Assembly (NCBI GenBank): GCA_964223495.1
Contig: CAXQGL010000057.1
Coordinates: forward strand, 1-17,182
Direction of reading: 5' to 3'
DNA from: UBA8752 sp964223495
GTDB lineage: Bacteria > Bacteroidota > Bacteroidia > Flavobacteriales_D > Sanyastnellaceae
DNA length: 17,182 nucleotides
In this document: one piece after another, positions 7,923-14,972 of the stretch
Numbering within the stretch: the stretch's first letter is position 1
Layout of the letters: the number at the start of each line of letters is the position of its first letter
The notes under the pieces: generated by a model
Database searches by the model: none
What the model was told of the DNA's origin: nothing
The model's input: only the letters and a program-made list of their open reading frames with translations
Made by a program: the position numbers and the translations under genes

Positions 7923-9092
7923 TCAGAGCAACTGTTCGAGTTCCGACTCCAGTTGCGTTCCCCTGAGATGGGTCGCCACCACGGTCCCATCCCGGTCAAT
8001 CAGGATGGCGTGCGGGATGCTGCTGATGCCGTAGCGCTCGGCCGCCGAACTGTTCCAGCCGCGCAGGTCGCTCACGTGGTTGGGCCAGATGAGGCCGTCC
8101 TGTTGGATGGCACGGTCCCACTTGGTGGCGTCCTTGTCGAGGGATATGCTGAAAACCTCGAATCCGCGGTCCTTGAAATCCTTCCAAGCGCGCACCACGT
8201 TGGGGTTTTCCCGGCGACAGGGACCGCACCAACTCGCCCAGAAGTCCACCAGGACCACCTTGCCCTTGAGGTCCGAGATGGACCGCTCCTTTCCAGAAGG
8301 ATCCGTCAAGGTGATGTCGGGCATGGCCATGCCCGGCTTGATGAGGTCATTGCGGCGGGAAGTCTGGCGTGGCTTGGCTTGGGTGCTGACCCGTTGGGAT
8401 AGGTTGCGGTGGGCCTTGCTGTGTCCCATCAGGGTGCGGGTGCTGTCAATCACCTGTTGGGCGAGGACCCGGTCTGCGGACAGGTCGAGGTGCTCGAGCG
8501 CCATCAGTCCGATGGGGTCGTTCTTGTGCGCCCGAACAGTCTGTCGGACATAATTGGTCAGTTGTTCGCGCAGGGCGTCGTAATCCTTCTTTGCCTCGAT
8601 CTGCTCCTGGACCGAAGCCCCGGTGGAGCCACCGGCCGTCTTCTTCAGGATGGCAAGCGAGTCATTCTTCGACATGACATCGCGGAGGAAATCCGTGAAT
8701 CCCGAAGTCCATTGGTCGCCTGAGATGCTGAGGTCGGTGATGATGCCCGCATTTTCAGGCAGGGTGCCTTCCACCTGCAGGCTGGACAGGGAGTCGGCAA
8801 TGACGAAGAAATGGCTCTTGTCCACGGAGACCCTGTAGATGTCCAATGCCAGGCCTTGCAGGGATTCCTGGGCTATGGCGAAAGCGCCTGTGGCGTCGGC
8901 CTGCACGGTGTCGAGGTCCACGAATCCCCGGGAGCCTACGCCGGCGAGTTTGACGGTGGCGTTTTCAGCGCCTTCGAGGTGTCCGGAAATTCCTCCGTTT
9001 CCCGGACCTCCGCAACCGATGATGGCGACGGTGAGCAAGGGGGCTATGAGGAACAGTGGTTTCCGCAGGGAGGGGTTACACGATGGGCGCAT
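7923..9092 (-). CDS. TlpA-family thiol-disulfide oxidoreductase lipoprotein
   Basis: The 389-residue protein has a signal sequence with lipobox AIIGC (Cys27). An N-terminal beta-rich domain resembling DUF4369 (about 33-130) follows, then a helical linker (130-245) and a C-terminal thioredoxin-fold domain (about 250-389). The redox motif is WCGPC with Cys289 and Cys292, preceded by VVLVDFWAS. The cis-proline equivalent is in ISSIPHAILID. Members of this Bacteroidota-typical architecture are periplasm-facing reductases or oxidases for protein thiols; the partner is unknown. The gene starts three bases after the lpxK stop and ends 24 bases before lpxH, so it is co-transcribed with the two lipid A genes. 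Whether it serves lipid A or envelope assembly cannot be told from sequence. Confidence 0.9.
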   Translation of the reverse strand: MRPSCNPSLRKPLFLIAPLLTVAIIGCGGPGNGGISGHLEGAENATVKLAGVGSRGFVDLDTVQADATGAFAIAQESLQGLALDIYRVSVDKSHFFVIADSLSSLQVEGTLPENAGIITDLSISGDQWTSGFTDFLRDVMSKNDSLAILKKTAGGSTGASVQEQIEAKKDYDALREQLTNYVRQTVRAHKNDPIGLMALEHLDLSADRVLAQQVIDSTRTLMGHSKAHRNLSQRVSTQAKPRQTSRRNDLIKPGMAMPDITLTDPSGKERSISDLKGKVVLVDFWASWCGPCRRENPNVVRAWKDFKDRGFEVFSISLDKDATKWDRAIQQDGLIWPNHVSDLRGWNSSAAERYGISSIPHAILIDRDGTVVATHLRGTQLESELEQLL

Positions 9093-9095
9093 GGT

Positions 9096-10214
9096 TCAAA
9101 TATCCGGGTCAGCGGTGGAAGCATCAACCCGTTTGGAGATGGAAGTCAACAGCTCCCGCAGGGCATCTTCATCCCACCATTTCACCTGCATCCCCAGCAC
9201 CAGCACCGGGACATCGAGGGCCATCTTCAGGGCATGGATGCGGGAGGTGTCTTTCTCGGTGGTGATGATCGCTTCGGCGATGTCGGGGCCTTTCGTTGCG
9301 GCGGCGGCCCACTCCCGGGCCTCCTCCGGTGTGAAGGGATGGTGGTCGGGATAGGCGAAATGGCGGACCACTTGACAATTCCGGGAGAGGGCGACTTCGA
9401 ATTGGGTCGGGTGCGCGATGGCGGAAACGGCGATGCACTTCCGTGGCCAGGCCGCATAGCGCTTGGTGTGCATGTTGCGCAGGCCTTCGACTGTGATGCC
9501 TGTGTGCAGTAGGAGCTGGTCGGGATTCAGCTGCAGGCGATGGCGCCACAAGCGCAGGTCACCCCTCGTCAGGACGTCCCGGCATCGGCTGATGATGATG
9601 GCGTCGGCTGCGGACAGCCGTTCGGTCATATCCCGCAAGCGCCCCCTCGGAAGGAAGTGGTCCCGGTCCACAGGCTGGGTGGCATCGACCAACACGATGG
9701 AATAGGAGGCCTTGAGCCGTCGGTGCTGGAATCCATCGTCGAGGATCACGGCGTCCGCCGCACCCGTCTTTCGAATGGCCTTGATGCCGGCCCTGCGGTC
9801 TTCGCAGACGGCGACGTGGACCTGTGGAAAGCGGCGCGCCAGTTCGAGCGGTTCATCGCCGAATTCCTCCGGGGTGCCGTCGCGTTGGACTGTGCGGTAC
9901 CCCTTGCTCTTGCGGCCATATCCCCGGGACAGGATGGCCCATCTGCGGTCGGGTTCGGCTGCCTGCAGGGCTTGCAGCAGGGACTTGACATGCGGGGTCT
10001 TCCCGGTGCCGCCCACGGTAATGTTGCCCAGCACGACAGAGGGCAGGGCACCTTCCTTGGATCCCCTCAGTCCGAGATCATAGGCGAGGTGGCGCAGCCT
10101 TACGACCGTTTTGAATATCGCTGCAGCCGGGCCCCACCACCAACGATCGCGCAGGACAGGAACCCCATTTCGGGCCTGAATCTGATTGTCAAGGGATGTG
10201 CGCGACATGGCCAT
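9096..10214 (-). CDS. lpxK: Tetraacyldisaccharide 4'-kinase
   Basis: LpxK phosphorylates the 4' position of tetraacyldisaccharide-1-phosphate to give lipid IVA, at the inner membrane. The sequence shows the family start (a hydrophobic, aromatic segment RWWWGPAAAIFK followed by LRHLAYDLG), the P-loop GNITVGGTGKTPH (near residues 64-76), SRGYGRKSKGY, GDEPLELARR and the DDGFQHRRL metal/substrate motif. The C-terminal part contains AYPDHHPFT and TTEKDTSR, both typical. With this ATG the protein has 372 residues. A second ATG two codons later (10208) is equally plausible, and the frame also extends to 10286, into the divergent Nif3 gene. It is the first gene of the operon lpxK, tlpA-like, lpxH. 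No consensus promoter is visible in the 61 bases before it. Confidence 0.95.
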   Translation of the reverse strand: MAMSRTSLDNQIQARNGVPVLRDRWWWGPAAAIFKTVVRLRHLAYDLGLRGSKEGALPSVVLGNITVGGTGKTPHVKSLLQALQAAEPDRRWAILSRGYGRKSKGYRTVQRDGTPEEFGDEPLELARRFPQVHVAVCEDRRAGIKAIRKTGAADAVILDDGFQHRRLKASYSIVLVDATQPVDRDHFLPRGRLRDMTERLSAADAIIISRCRDVLTRGDLRLWRHRLQLNPDQLLLHTGITVEGLRNMHTKRYAAWPRKCIAVSAIAHPTQFEVALSRNCQVVRHFAYPDHHPFTPEEAREWAAAATKGPDIAEAIITTEKDTSRIHALKMALDVPVLVLGMQVKWWDEDALRELLTSISKRVDASTADPDI

Positions 10215-10275
10215 CGTTGGCGAAATTGCCACATTGCATTGGATTGCCCCGTGTGGAAGTCCCGAAATTCGCCCC

Positions 10276-11382
10276 ATGCCCCGCATTCAGCACATCATCG
10301 ATATCCTGGAACAACTCGCTCCACCCGCATTGCAGGAGGATTATGACAACAGCGGCCTCCTCGTGGGCGCTCCCGGTGGTGAGGTGGAAAAGGTCCTCGT
10401 CTCGCTGGATGTGACCGAGGAAGTCGTGCAAGAGGCCAAGGCCAAGGGGGCGGGCATGATCGTGTCCCACCACCCCTTGATTTTCCGACCGCTCAAGCGC
10501 ATTACCGGTCGGAACCAGGTCGAACGCACGGTGATGGCGGCGCTCAAGGCCGACATCGCACTGTATGCCATCCACACCAACCTCGACAATGTGGCCCACG
10601 GCGTCAATGCCATGATGTGCCGCAAATTGGGTCTGGAGGGAATGCAGGTGCTGCGTCCTGCCGGAGGAACACTCGCCAAGGTGGTCACCTTCGCTCCGGT
10701 GGACCACGCCGATGCGGTGAGGCAGGCGATGTTCGATGCCGGAGGAGGCCGAATCGGGGATTATGACGAGTGCAGTTTCAATCACGGAGGAGAAGGCACC
10801 TTCCGGGCAGGAGAAGGGGCAAATCCATTCGTGGGAAAGCACGGTCAGCGTCATGCGGAGGCCGAGACACGGATCGAGATGGTGGTCGAACGCTGGAATG
10901 TCCGCAGGGTCTTGTCCGCCATGCACAAGGCCCATCCCTATGAGGAGGTCGCCCACGATGTCATGCTGCTTGACAACGTGCATCCGACGGCCGGGAGTGG
11001 TGGAATCGGGTCCTTTCCCGAGCCCATGACATGGGAACTGTTCGTGGAGCGGGTCAAGGCTGCATTCGGAGCACCCGTGGTCCGGCATACGGTTCCTCCG
11101 AAAGGCACCATCAGCAAGGTGGCCTTGTGCGGAGGGACCGGGAGTTTCCTGCTTTCGGATGCCCTTCGTGCAGGGGCCGATGTGTTCCTTTCGTCCGACT
11201 TCAAATACCACGAGTTCTTTGGAACTGAAGGCCGGATCACCATCGCGGATATCGGCCATGCGGAAGCGGAGGGCGGCATATCTCAATGGCTTGTGGAACA
11301 ATTGGCTGACCTCAAGCATGGATTCCCTAATTTCGCAGTCCTTTTGTCGGAAGTCCGCACCAACCCTATTCACGTATCCTGA
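10276..11382 (+). CDS. Nif3-like dinuclear metal center protein
   Basis: The protein has 368 residues, the long form of the NIF3/YqfO family with a central PII-like insertion (about 125-230). Visible blocks are EDYDNSGLLVG (21-31), the metal ligands in VSHHPLIF (His65, His66), HTNLDN (His100, Asp104), the insert motif GGGRIGDYDECSF, HPYEE, and the C-terminal metal motif DIGHAEAE (His328, Glu332). In many members that last motif reads GHYESE, and the ligand residues are kept here. Some members are annotated as GTP cyclohydrolase I type 2, but the true cellular function of the family is unsettled. ATG 10276 is chosen because MPRIQHIIDILEQLAP is the standard start; upstream frame overlaps divergent lpxK. 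The stop overlaps the next start by one base (TGATG). Confidence 0.93.
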   Translation: MPRIQHIIDILEQLAPPALQEDYDNSGLLVGAPGGEVEKVLVSLDVTEEVVQEAKAKGAGMIVSHHPLIFRPLKRITGRNQVERTVMAALKADIALYAIHTNLDNVAHGVNAMMCRKLGLEGMQVLRPAGGTLAKVVTFAPVDHADAVRQAMFDAGGGRIGDYDECSFNHGGEGTFRAGEGANPFVGKHGQRHAEAETRIEMVVERWNVRRVLSAMHKAHPYEEVAHDVMLLDNVHPTAGSGGIGSFPEPMTWELFVERVKAAFGAPVVRHTVPPKGTISKVALCGGTGSFLLSDALRAGADVFLSSDFKYHEFFGTEGRITIADIGHAEAEGGISQWLVEQLADLKHGFPNFAVLLSEVRTNPIHVS

Positions 11383-12188
11383 TGGCCAAGAAGACCAAAG
11401 CCACGAGCGCAGAAGAGAAGCTCCGCGCCCTGTATGACCTTCAGCTCATCGACAGCCGAATCGACCGCCTTCGTGTCGTCCGCGGTGAACTCCCGCTCGA
11501 GGTCGAGGACCTTGAGGACGAAATCGCCGGTCTGGAATCGCGCCTCGAGCGCCTCAAGGCCGAGGCTGACGGCATCAACGACCGCATCAAGGAGCGCAAG
11601 GAGTCCATCATCGACTCCGGCGCCATGATCAAGCGTTTCGAGGAGCAGCAGAACAGTGTGCGGAACAACCGCGAGTTCGAGTCCCTGAACAAGGAGATTG
11701 AATACCAGTCCCTCGAAATCCAGCTCTCCGAGAAGCGCATCCGTGAGGCGGAAGCCCAACTCGAGCAGAAGGGCGAGATCATCACGGAGGTACAGGCCAA
11801 ATTCGACGTGCGCGCCGAAGACCTCAAGACCAAGCGGGCCGAGCTCGATGAGATTATCGCCGAGACCCGTGCTGAAGAGGAGATCCTCAACGACATGAGT
11901 GGGGAGATGGCCGAGAAAATCGATGACCGCCTGCTGCAGGCCTATCTGCGGATTCGCGGTGGTGCCAAGAACGGCATGGCTGTCGTGCCGATCGAGCGCG
12001 ACGCCAGTGCGGGCAGCTACATCAAGATTCCACCGCAGCGCATCCTCGACGTGAGTGCCCGGAAGCGGATCATCGTGGACGAACACAGCGGCCGGATCCT
12101 GGTGGACCAGGAACTTGCCGTCGAAGAAGCCGAGAAGATGGACAAGGCGGTGCAGAAGAAGCTGTCGAAGTCCAAGGCGAAGGCCTGA
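11382..12188 (+). CDS. Coiled-coil C4-zinc-ribbon family homologue lacking all cysteines
   Basis: The 268-residue protein is a long heptad-rich helical hairpin (about 10-185) followed by a conserved C-terminal segment with VVPIER, IPPQRILDV and EHSGRILVD. This is the architecture of the CT398-like / C4-type zinc ribbon family commonly encoded after Nif3. In typical members the ribbon reads CxxC ... CxHC with GRIL; here the four positions are Ser209, Ser212, Asp233 and Ser236, and the whole protein contains no cysteine. It therefore cannot bind zinc in the canonical way, though the surrounding framework is kept. It overlaps the Nif3 stop by one base and is clearly in one operon with it. The function is unknown; a scaffold or partner of the Nif3 protein is an inference from linkage. 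The C-terminus is Lys-rich. Confidence 0.88.
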   Translation: MAKKTKATSAEEKLRALYDLQLIDSRIDRLRVVRGELPLEVEDLEDEIAGLESRLERLKAEADGINDRIKERKESIIDSGAMIKRFEEQQNSVRNNREFESLNKEIEYQSLEIQLSEKRIREAEAQLEQKGEIITEVQAKFDVRAEDLKTKRAELDEIIAETRAEEEILNDMSGEMAEKIDDRLLQAYLRIRGGAKNGMAVVPIERDASAGSYIKIPPQRILDVSARKRIIVDEHSGRILVDQELAVEEAEKMDKAVQKKLSKSKAKA

Positions 12189-12214
12189 TTCCGGACCCTA
12201 CGTTGCACGGTTTC

Positions 12215-12227
12215 GCCCCAAAGGGGC
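12215..12227. other. Small hairpin between convergent genes
   Basis: GCCCC-AAA-GGGGC forms a 5-bp stem with a 3-base loop in the 50 bases between the coiled-coil gene stop and the convergent OMPP1-like gene stop. Neither strand has a T-tract after it, so it is at best a weak, possibly bidirectional, transcription end signal. Confidence 0.3.
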
Positions 12228-12238
12228 ACTCGCGCTGT

Positions 12239-13732
12239 TCAGTACCGCGCTCCGATGCTCAGCATGAGCAGGCCCAATCCCGTGCGGCCCGTAGCCACTT
12301 CAGGACCGAGTCCGTAAAGCCGTCGGGCATCCTCGGATGAGGTGTGCCGATAGGTGGCTCCAGCGTACCAGCGGTCGTTGCGGTATTCACCGCCGAAGGA
12401 CCAATGCAGGGCCTCCGCACTGTCCTCGAGCAGACTGCCATCCACCACGCCGTTGTTGTCCTCCAGGGGGTCGGCGGCAGCCGTACGGTATCCACCGCCC
12501 AGTCTGAATCGCCAAGTGTCGTCGATCCGGAATTCAAGCCCGCCCCGGAATTGCTGCTCCACGAGCAGCGTCGTGTCGATCCGCTGTTGAATGGCCGCCA
12601 CATCCGATTCGAGGAAGTCATTCGATGTGAACTCGGCATCGGCATAGTCCGAGCGGCCGTAGTCCAGACTCAGAACGGCGACCTTGCCCATGGTCCAGCT
12701 CATGCCGAGCTGGTGACGGCGCGGTGTGCGGATGCGATACTGGACAAAGCTGGAGGGGCTGGCCGCCTCGAAGGAACCGGATCCGGAGAACCGGGCCGAG
12801 GCATCCACCTGATAGAAGTCATCGATGCTCAGGACCGTTCCGCTCCGGTAGCTCCATCCAATCCGTACCGGGCTCGATGCGGGCTGCAGAATCAGTCCGC
12901 AGGACCAATAGGCGCCCGAGCCCGAGATTTCCAGGCGGTCGTTGAGGGTCAGCTGCTCCATGGTGGATGGGCCGAGGATCTTGGACTCCGAATACACATC
13001 GACCCGCTCCATTTCCGTGGAGACGATGCCGATGCTGAGCCCCATGTGCAACTGCTCTTTGTATGAGGTGCCGAAGGCAATGGTCGTCTCGCCCATCCGT
13101 CCTGTGCGGTCCCTGCGGAGCGATTGCCTCACCCGGTCGCTTGAGAATGCCGGAGCATATTGGTCGGTCGCACCTGAGAGGGTGTCGATCATGTAGGTGT
13201 ACCACGCGAGTTCCGCATCAAAGGGGTAGTAGTACCAAAGGCTGTCGAAGCTGGTGCCCTGCGCCTGGAGGGCGAACTGCTCGGTGATGCTGCTGGCCTC
13301 GGCCTCACCACTCCATTCGGCCCGCTGATGCAGGTCTTTGAGTGGCGTATATCCGATGGCGAAGGTGCCTCGCTTGAAATCGGGATCGCGGAGGGGCATG
13401 GTCAGTGCAGCCCCGAGCTGACCTACGATGAGGTGGGGCTCTGCGGCGACCGAGCGGTTGCCGAGGTAATCGGTCCTCGCCCCCCCGGCACCGACACCCA
13501 GACTGAAGGCGAGGTCACTCGACCTGTACATGCCCAGTCCTGCCGGATTGGACCATATCGCACCAAGGTCTGCGCCCAAGCCTGTCATGGCGCCCCCCAT
13601 TCCCATGGATCGTGCCGACCCGAGCGGGTCCTGTCGGCTGTATCGCATCACATCCGCCAATCCCTGGGCTGCGACTGATTGGGTACAGGCCAAGGCGAGC
13701 ATGAGGAGTCCTCTGCTGAAATTCTGCATCAT
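12239..13732 (-). CDS. OMPP1/FadL-like outer-membrane beta-barrel protein
   Basis: The 497-residue protein has a signal peptide (FSRGLLMLALACTQSVAAQG, cleavage near residue 22). It is followed by the block GSARSMGMGGAMTGLGADLG and then AIWSNPAGLG (about 38-67), which is the N-terminal hatch signature of the OMPP1/FadL/TodX and related UPF0164-type families. The rest alternates polar and hydrophobic residues and ends in an aromatic (GARY), as outer-membrane barrels do. Such proteins usually pass hydrophobic molecules across the outer membrane, but the substrate here is unknown. Two ATG codons stand side by side at the start (13732 and 13729). The gene follows the low-complexity lipoprotein gene by 19 bases on the same strand, so the two are likely co-expressed. 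Confidence 0.85.
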   Translation of the reverse strand: MMQNFSRGLLMLALACTQSVAAQGLADVMRYSRQDPLGSARSMGMGGAMTGLGADLGAIWSNPAGLGMYRSSDLAFSLGVGAGGARTDYLGNRSVAAEPHLIVGQLGAALTMPLRDPDFKRGTFAIGYTPLKDLHQRAEWSGEAEASSITEQFALQAQGTSFDSLWYYYPFDAELAWYTYMIDTLSGATDQYAPAFSSDRVRQSLRRDRTGRMGETTIAFGTSYKEQLHMGLSIGIVSTEMERVDVYSESKILGPSTMEQLTLNDRLEISGSGAYWSCGLILQPASSPVRIGWSYRSGTVLSIDDFYQVDASARFSGSGSFEAASPSSFVQYRIRTPRRHQLGMSWTMGKVAVLSLDYGRSDYADAEFTSNDFLESDVAAIQQRIDTTLLVEQQFRGGLEFRIDDTWRFRLGGGYRTAAADPLEDNNGVVDGSLLEDSAEALHWSFGGEYRNDRWYAGATYRHTSSEDARRLYGLGPEVATGRTGLGLLMLSIGARY

Positions 13733-13751
13733 ATCGTAAGAAATTCAGGGT

Positions 13752-14843
13752 TCAGCCTCCACGGCCGGGACGGCCTCCACTGCTGCGGGTGCCACCGGAC
13801 CGGTTGCCGCCCGATCTCGGGCTGCTCGGTGCATTGAAAGAAGGACGCGGGGCAGGTGCCGAGAAATCATCGCGTCCGCGGGAGGGCGAAGGCGTGATGT
13901 CCTGGCTCGGTCGGGAGTTGGACCCACGGTTGAATCGCGAGTTGCCTGATGAATTCCGGTTTGGGCGCGTATCGATGACGTCACGCTGGGGTTCCTGGCG
14001 GTCGGGCGTATAGGCGGGAAGCCGGCGTCCGGTATCCTCGCGCTTGCCTTCCGTATATCCGCGGGTGGCCCGGCGGTTTCCGGCAGGTTCGACATCCGGG
14101 ACGGGAGCCCCGCCATCCGATCCACCGGCCTGGCTGCCATTTCCGATGATGCCCATACCGGTAAACTGACCCAGGTTGGGCCTCGGCTGGGGAGGTGTGA
14201 AAGTGCTTACTCCGCCATTGGCCCCATCTCCCGTGCCGCAGAATCCGCCCCAAGGGTTGTTGAAGCCACCCATGTTGCCGAAGTAAGGGTTGTAGCCATA
14301 TCCGTAGCCTCCCATGTAGCCATACCCCGGGGTTCCCCAGAAGCTTCCTCCCCAGGGGTCGTAGCCCCAATTGCCGCCTCCGAAGTTTCCGAATCCGAAG
14401 GGATTGCCGAATCCGCCGATCGGGTTGCCCCACGCGTCATAGCCCGGCATGAAGGCCATGTTGTTGTAGCCATAGGTGTTGCCGAATGGGCTGTAGGGAT
14501 TGTACCCACCGTATCCGAATCCGGAGGAGGCGAACGGACTGTAGCCGAATCCCTGGGTCCATCCCGGCGTATATCGGTTCCACAGACGGCTCTGTGTACT
14601 CCTCCGGTCACCGAGGTAGGCCGCGTAGGGATCGTCGTATTCACTGTCCCCGAATTCGCCGTACTGGTCGGCCCACTGCTCGGCGCGGGCCTGTTCGATG
14701 GCATCATCCCCGATGTGGGACTCCCCACCAGCCAGATAGAATTCATCCGTTTCCGTGTAGCGTTCACCCATCAGTTCCAGACCATTGGAACAGGAGGTGA
14801 GCCAGAGCGGCAGGGCGAGTAGGAGGGGGAAATATGCTTTCAT
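13752..14843 (-). CDS. Low-complexity Gly/aromatic-rich lipoprotein
   Basis: This 363-residue protein has a clear lipoprotein signal with the acylated cysteine at residue 18 (LWLTSC). The mature chain has three compositionally different parts. Residues about 28-80 are acidic. Residues about 92-202 are Gly, Tyr, Phe, Trp, Asn and Pro rich, with repeated units such as GYGYN, NPFGFGNFGGG and NPYFGNMGGF. The tail (about 255-363) is Arg, Ser, Gly and Pro rich and ends in RGG-like repeats. No enzyme domain is visible; the chain looks intrinsically disordered or adhesive. Similar arrangements upstream of a barrel protein occur, to my recollection, in other flavobacteria, but I know no function. The gene is the first of a two-gene unit with the OMPP1-like protein and is divergent from proS. 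Confidence 0.8.
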   Translation of the reverse strand: MKAYFPLLLALPLWLTSCSNGLELMGERYTETDEFYLAGGESHIGDDAIEQARAEQWADQYGEFGDSEYDDPYAAYLGDRRSTQSRLWNRYTPGWTQGFGYSPFASSGFGYGGYNPYSPFGNTYGYNNMAFMPGYDAWGNPIGGFGNPFGFGNFGGGNWGYDPWGGSFWGTPGYGYMGGYGYGYNPYFGNMGGFNNPWGGFCGTGDGANGGVSTFTPPQPRPNLGQFTGMGIIGNGSQAGGSDGGAPVPDVEPAGNRRATRGYTEGKREDTGRRLPAYTPDRQEPQRDVIDTRPNRNSSGNSRFNRGSNSRPSQDITPSPSRGRDDFSAPAPRPSFNAPSSPRSGGNRSGGTRSSGGRPGRGG

Positions 14844-14972
14844 CGACAGTTGGAAATTACGGTGAATGTCCGGAGTTACAAGATGTTGAGGTCACGGGAT
14901 GAGCACCGGAGGTGGCTTATTTTCGCGCCTCGACGCTCAGTAAGAAGCAAACACCGTACCAAACACGACGAC

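Noticed and set aside
10215..10260. Several ATTGC/ATTGG repeats in the lpxK-Nif3 intergenic stretch, considered as an operator
   Set aside because: The copies are short, irregularly spaced and not palindromic; there is too little to support a binding site.
10189..11373. A 394-codon minus-strand open frame opposite the Nif3-like gene
   Set aside because: The plus-strand protein has all family motifs; the antisense frame is explained by base composition at third codon positions.
11370..12086. A 238-codon minus-strand frame opposite the coiled-coil gene
   Set aside because: Its Leu/Asp/Val-rich product is the expected antisense of a Glu/Lys/Arg heptad-repeat protein, not an independent gene.
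14010..14590. Repetitive sequence in the Gly/aromatic-rich gene, considered as a DNA repeat array or CRISPR
   Set aside because: The repetition follows codons for Gly, Tyr, Phe and Asn with no constant repeat length or spacers; it reflects the protein, not a DNA array.
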